Below are positions 60,869 through 64,000 of a DNA stretch of 64,000 nucleotides, piece by piece; position 1 is the first letter of the stretch, and every line of letters starts with the position of its first letter. The position numbers and the translations under genes are program-made. The stretch is from positions 160,132 through 224,131 of the forward strand of contig NW_005179016.1 in the NCBI RefSeq assembly GCF_000350225.1. The letters run 5' to 3'. The notes beneath the pieces are model-generated. The model did no database searches and was not told the origin of the DNA. It worked only from the letters and a program-made list of their open reading frames with translations. Source of the stretch: Chondrus crispus. Taxonomy: Eukaryota; Rhodophyta; Florideophyceae; Gigartinales; Gigartinaceae.

Positions 60869-62176
60869 CTACGCATTTGTCATCGCCGGTCGAATAAGTC
60901 CTTTGTACTTCACAATATTTTTCAGCACCTCTCTCTTTCGAGATGGAACGGTGCTGCCCGTTCTACGAGCCACAGTTTTCGTACCAGCGACCGAATCTCT
61001 GCATTGCCCCAGCACCTTTCGGTTCAGCTCCTTCATTTCGCGGATGAACCGATCACGATCGATCTCTAGTTCCGCGCGCTCCCCCGGTAAAAACGAATCG
61101 TTGAAGACATCCCAAGATCGCCTTCCTCGCTCCCCATCTTCTTCGATACAGTAGTTGTGCAACTTCATACAGACTGACATTATGTTAGAGCAATGGCGCA
61201 ATGAGAAATTTAGGCGGTCGCGAAGAAGACGCCACCTCGCCGTTAGCATTCCAAAAGCTTGTTCGATGTGAATCCTCAGAGAAGAAAGATAAAAGTTAAA
61301 GTTATCTTCATCATCCGTTAGCGTTGAGGCCGGATATGGCACAATTATCCATTCGGAAACCGAATACGCCTCGTCGCCCGCAACCCAGAATACCTCCCCC
61401 AACAGTCCATCATTTACCTCTTCCATGAACCCTGATACCGCATTCGCAAGAGAATCGTGTGTCGGGCCGCCGCAAAGTCCCGAAACATAACGAAAAAGAT
61501 AGTTAGAATCACACACGGCCTGGATAGGAATGGCGTAGTAGCCCTTTCGACAGTAAAATGACGCAGGTATACTCTCGTTCTTCGGTTTCTTCAATTTCAT
61601 ACAAATTCCATCTAGGGCTCCCACACAGCCATCTAGAGGATTGAACTGGGATCGGGAAATTTTGAAGTCCCTAGCTGCCGCATGCAGCGCCTCCTCCGTT
61701 CGTGGCAGTTTAGGAAAGCGCAACACACTGTTCATGACATCTACAGTGTCATGAAGCAAATTATATGCTGTAGAGTTTCCAATTTTGAAGATGTAACAAA
61801 CATCAAGGACTTCCGCACCCGCCAGTATACGCAAAGTTACTCCTAGTCGCACATCAGCAGTGATCGTTTCCCGTCGGTAGTTAGTAGCGCGTTGGTGAGG
61901 CCTGTGCAGTGCGATTGAGAGAGTGGTCAGCAGATTACAGAACGCGCGACGGGTCATCCGAAACATGCGTCGAAACGCATGGCGGTCGAGGTGTTGTGTA
62001 ACGCGATGGAAGGGTTGGGAGAACGTGTTTTGAAAGGGGCGCTCGCGTGTTGCTAGTGGGCGATTTCGTGGACGTCGAGTGCGAGTAATTACACTTTTGC
62101 GGCGAGCATGATGATGATGCGCTACAGCGGCCACGACGAGTGCGACAGCTTTCTCCTTCAGAGAAAGAGGCGGCAT
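60869..62176 (-). CDS. PIF/Harbinger DDE transposase, intact (435 aa)
   Basis: The ATG at 62176 was chosen because the open frame upstream has no ATG-based start and the relic at 14.2-15.1 kb shares the MP.LSL.EKAV start. It has a His-rich basic N-terminus (AHHHHARRK), then a helical DNA-binding region (RRAFCNLLTTLSIAL, ETITADVRLGVTLRIL). The DDE_Tnp_4 core has Asp189 (GALDGICMK), Asp268 (VAGDEAYSVS) and Glu305 (IHIEQAFGMLTARW). A C-terminal region (NIMSVCMKLHNYCIEED) is typical of the family. No stops or frame breaks. The enzyme would cut and rejoin element ends at 3-bp targets, with the SANT/Myb-like protein encoded at the other end. Confidence 0.92.
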   Translation of the reverse strand: MPPLSLKEKAVALVVAAVAHHHHARRKSVITRTRRPRNRPLATRERPFQNTFSQPFHRVTQHLDRHAFRRMFRMTRRAFCNLLTTLSIALHRPHQRATNYRRETITADVRLGVTLRILAGAEVLDVCYIFKIGNSTAYNLLHDTVDVMNSVLRFPKLPRTEEALHAAARDFKISRSQFNPLDGCVGALDGICMKLKKPKNESIPASFYCRKGYYAIPIQAVCDSNYLFRYVSGLCGGPTHDSLANAVSGFMEEVNDGLLGEVFWVAGDEAYSVSEWIIVPYPASTLTDDEDNFNFYLSSLRIHIEQAFGMLTARWRLLRDRLNFSLRHCSNIMSVCMKLHNYCIEEDGERGRRSWDVFNDSFLPGERAELEIDRDRFIREMKELNRKVLGQCRDSVAGTKTVARRTGSTVPSRKREVLKNIVKYKGLIRPAMTNA

Positions 62177-62497
62177 GTTTGAAGACAGGTGAGAGAAGAA
62201 CAACTCTAGCTGCTTTGGTAGGCTTGCGATCGGGTATGATCTGGATGGGTGGGCGGCTGTATTGTGGACGACGGCGGTAGCGTGTGCTGCATCTGACCAA
62301 TCTGGAGATACTGTAGCCGCAGGAAGCACGGAGCCTGACAAAAGTTTAAAAATTAATGCAGCATTAAGATTGAAGACGTCACCCATACGATCTCTACCAA
62401 TATTTCTCAATCGGATGGGTGCCTCAGCAAATTTGACCGCGTCACCCCCTCAACGCTACACTGTACAAGATTAAAGACTGTAAAGGTTACTTCCCCA

Positions 62498-62549
62498 CGC
62501 ACGCACGCACGCACGCACGCACGCCGCGCAGCCGAGTTAAGAAAAGCCC
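62498..62549 (-). repeat. Right terminal inverted repeat and ACGC microsatellite
   Basis: An (ACGC)n tract at about 62498-62524 runs into CCGCGCAG and the terminal repeat ending GAAAAGCCC at 62549, followed by target copy TGA. The microsatellite also occurs at the ends of the relic copy (about 15040-15060), so it is part of the family's end structure. Confidence 0.9.
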
Positions 62550-62628
62550 TGAATTAGTGTATGCCCCCCTCCTATCATGTGATAAAGAGAAAGAATACAG
62601 GGGGGTCGCTCAATAGTGACTACTTTAG

Positions 62629-62952
62629 TAGTGCCTCCCTCTATATAGTGCTATGGCTCACCCTCTGGCACAGGTTATCATAAGCCCATACGTGTATCAT
62701 CTGGCATGGTTCAGTGTTACGATGTGGAGGTGCGACGGCGGGAAAATATGGCGACGAGTACAGTACTCAGTACCTGTACTCAAAGAATTGAAGTTCTACG
62801 TTTTTTGTTGCGTTTTACAGTGCAGGCTTTTCGCAGTGTGCTTTGTCCCCAAATATATGCATATGAGCCTCCTTTATATAGTGCCATCCTTCCAATAGTG
62901 CCATAGCTAGAGGTATGTCACGCTATAGCACTATATCGTAGGAGGCACTGTA
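62629..62952. repeat. MITE with about 28-bp inverted ends
   Basis: The left end AGTGCCTCCCTCTATATAG.. at about 62630 is mirrored by GATATAGTGC-type sequence ending GGAGGCACTGTA at about 62952. TA dinucleotides lie at both borders, suggesting a Tc1/mariner-type non-autonomous element of about 320 bp. It inserted close to the right end of the Harbinger element. Internal ORFs are not genes. Confidence 0.65.
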
Positions 62953-63379
62953 CCCTCTTCTTCTTATACTCTCATGTTTGAAAGTCTATGTTTTGCGTAA
63001 ATGTTTTTGAAAAGTGTTACACAATTTTCAGAAATGGATTTCAGAAATTGATGATGCAGAATTTTTGCGTTTGTAATGCTGAGGTTCTCGTTTGCGTAAG
63101 CTCTGTAATGACACCGAAATAAGAACAAATGGATGTTTGCGTCATTGTACACATGTATGTGTATGCGGGTGAAGAATCATCCGGGGAGTAGCGAGCGGCC
63201 TTAACAGTGTAATGACAGTATGCCGAGCGTCGCCGTCGCCGTTCCACTTATAAGCCCTTCTCCGAGGTCACTGTCTCCGCTCTGAGGCATGTCTATTTCT
63301 CTTTCTGAGAAATCCACCCTCCACTCCTCGGGCGGTGACACATTCTGCGTAGCACACACAGCGTGCTAAAGAGAAACGA
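62953..63379. other. Leader region of the last gene
   Basis: AT-rich sequence with a TATA-like CTTATAAGC near 63248, about 130 bases before the next ATG. No other feature seen. Confidence 0.4.
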
Positions 63380-64000
63380 ATGGCCGATAACAACGACGGC
63401 GGGCTCCCGCCTACGGCGGGGGTGGCGGTACAGGCCGCGTGGGCGACTGCAAAGCCGGAACGTCGTGATTACGGCGCTGTCGTCATGGAATTGAATTCTC
63501 TCAAGTTGGTTGGCGAGGGGAGTGTGTTTGAAAGGGGGCCGCACGTGCCGGTAACCCATATGGCGTACTTTAAGCCACCTGCGGATGCATTCCTCTCCGA
63601 GCTGCGGTCTAAGGACCGACAATCCGCAAAAGAATGGGAGTACGTCAACGCAGCAGAAGTGTGGACGGAGCTTTGCTTGGCTGCGTTGAAAGTGGCTAAG
63701 GGGCAAGATGGAGACCTGCAAGATCTCGAGAGGAGGTTGGCTTTGGCGCAGACCTCGTTCAAGGCTGCGTTGGAGGTACTGTCGATGCGCGCCCAGTACT
63801 TCCGGGATCTGACGGATCAAGGAGTTGAGAGGGCAAGACAGATGTCTTTTCTTGTCGAACAGGGACAGGATGCGGTGTTCTCCGAATCTTACCGTACAGC
63901 AAGGGAGGCCCTCACTTCTAAGTTGGAGATTGAGGCCGCAAAGCAGCTCGCCAAAGCAAGATTGGAGAGGGCGAGCGGACGCCGCCATGGGGATGGGGGC
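63380..64000 (+). CDS. Unknown helical protein, open to the window edge
   Basis: From ATG 63380 (context ACGAATGG) a plus-strand frame stays open for 207 codons to the end of the window. A short Gly/Pro/Ala-rich start precedes a globular-looking segment with GSVFERGPHVPVTHMAYF. A long Ala/Leu/Glu/Arg-rich helical region follows (WEYVNAAEVWTELCLAAL, LQDLERRLALAQTSFKAALE, ARQAR-like repeats) and probably forms a coiled coil. It has the look of a retroelement ORF1 or gag N-terminus, but I do not recognise the family. Minus-strand ORFs over it are shadows. Confidence 0.6.
   Translation, partial: MADNNDGGLPPTAGVAVQAAWATAKPERRDYGAVVMELNSLKLVGEGSVFERGPHVPVTHMAYFKPPADAFLSELRSKDRQSAKEWEYVNAAEVWTELCLAALKVAKGQDGDLQDLERRLALAQTSFKAALEVLSMRAQYFRDLTDQGVERARQMSFLVEQGQDAVFSESYRTAREALTSKLEIEAAKQLAKARLERASGRRHGDGG

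Larger units (their letters stand above)
53806..62549. mobile_element. PIF/Harbinger-type transposon, 8.7 kb, with captured gene fragments
   Basis: Terminal inverted repeats of about 43 bp (53806-53848 and 62507-62549, about 39 of 43 matching) begin GGGCCTTTCTTAACTCG on the left and GGGCTTTTCTTAACTCG on the right. Both are flanked by the 3-bp duplication TGA (53803-53805 and 62550-62552), typical of this superfamily. Inside are a SANT/Myb-like partner gene (+) at the left and an intact DDE transposase gene (-) at the right, facing each other. Between them, 56.4-59.7 kb holds fragments resembling an ATAD2-like ATPase, an NB-ARC ATPase, a Dicer helicase and a bromodomain. With both transposition genes open, the element may be autonomous. 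A dead relative of its right end lies at 14193-15081. Confidence 0.9.

Noticed and set aside
59664-60876. Minus-strand ORFs rich in Thr/Ala/Pro or Arg as further captured genes
   Set aside because: Low-complexity and unsupported by any motif; left as unassigned.

Overview
The window looks like nuclear DNA of a eukaryote with a compact, intron-poor but transposon-packed genome. The mix of chromodomain Ty3/gypsy elements, piggyBac, CACTA and Harbinger transposons, an NLR-type NB-ARC ATPase and oomycete/alga-style Harbinger partner proteins would fit a multicellular red alga (Chondrus-like). That assignment is inference from family content, not proof. I see no rRNA, tRNA or ordinary intact housekeeping gene; nearly everything is mobile DNA, its relics, or gene pieces carried by it. 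Coordinates of repeats and hairpins were read by eye.

Layout. 1-7.5 kb: an LTR fragment, then a piggyBac transposase copy interrupted by a solo LTR with exact CTTTC target duplications (1651-2260), then a truncated minus-strand Ty3/gypsy element (gag, protease, start of RT, 5' LTR). 7.5-13.9 kb: a coiled-coil gene relic, a 376-aa minus-strand ORF, and a large divergently oriented CACTA-type transposase gene with two frame breaks. 14-18.4 kb: relics of a Harbinger transposase, a CENP-B/pogo helix-turn-helix and a SANT/Myb-like Harbinger partner. 18.6-33.75 kb: a second piggyBac copy split by a complete 12.7-kb chromovirus (20771-33458, CAGCT duplications, 630-bp LTRs differing at five positions), itself split in pol by a solo LTR (26244-27185, TCGTG duplications). 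33.8-43.6 kb: solo and truncated LTRs, two broken DDE transposases, and a decaying plus-strand gene of unknown family beside an LTR. 43.6-48.2 kb: a decayed plus-strand Ty3/gypsy element. 48.4-53.6 kb: an amidase pseudogene spanning a 14-base assembly gap, a HARBI-like transposase relic, and a 5'-truncated non-LTR retrotransposon with a nuclease tail.

53.8-62.55 kb is the most striking region: one PIF/Harbinger-type transposon with ~43-bp terminal inverted repeats and a TGA target duplication at both ends. It carries the two expected genes (a SANT/Myb-like partner reading in from the left, an intact DDE transposase reading in from the right), so it may be autonomous. Between them lie pieces of unrelated host-type genes, all on the plus strand: the second AAA domain of an ATAD2-like chromatin ATPase, an NB-ARC ATPase, the helicase part of a Dicer, and the ATAD2-like bromodomain. 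A short MITE and the start of an ORF running off the right edge close the window.

Recurring themes: nested insertions with readable order; plus-strand (antisense) ORFs next to the 3' LTR of minus-strand LTR elements; a duplicated polypurine tract around the antisense region of the chromovirus; and several long hairpins with one-base loops inside decayed transposons.
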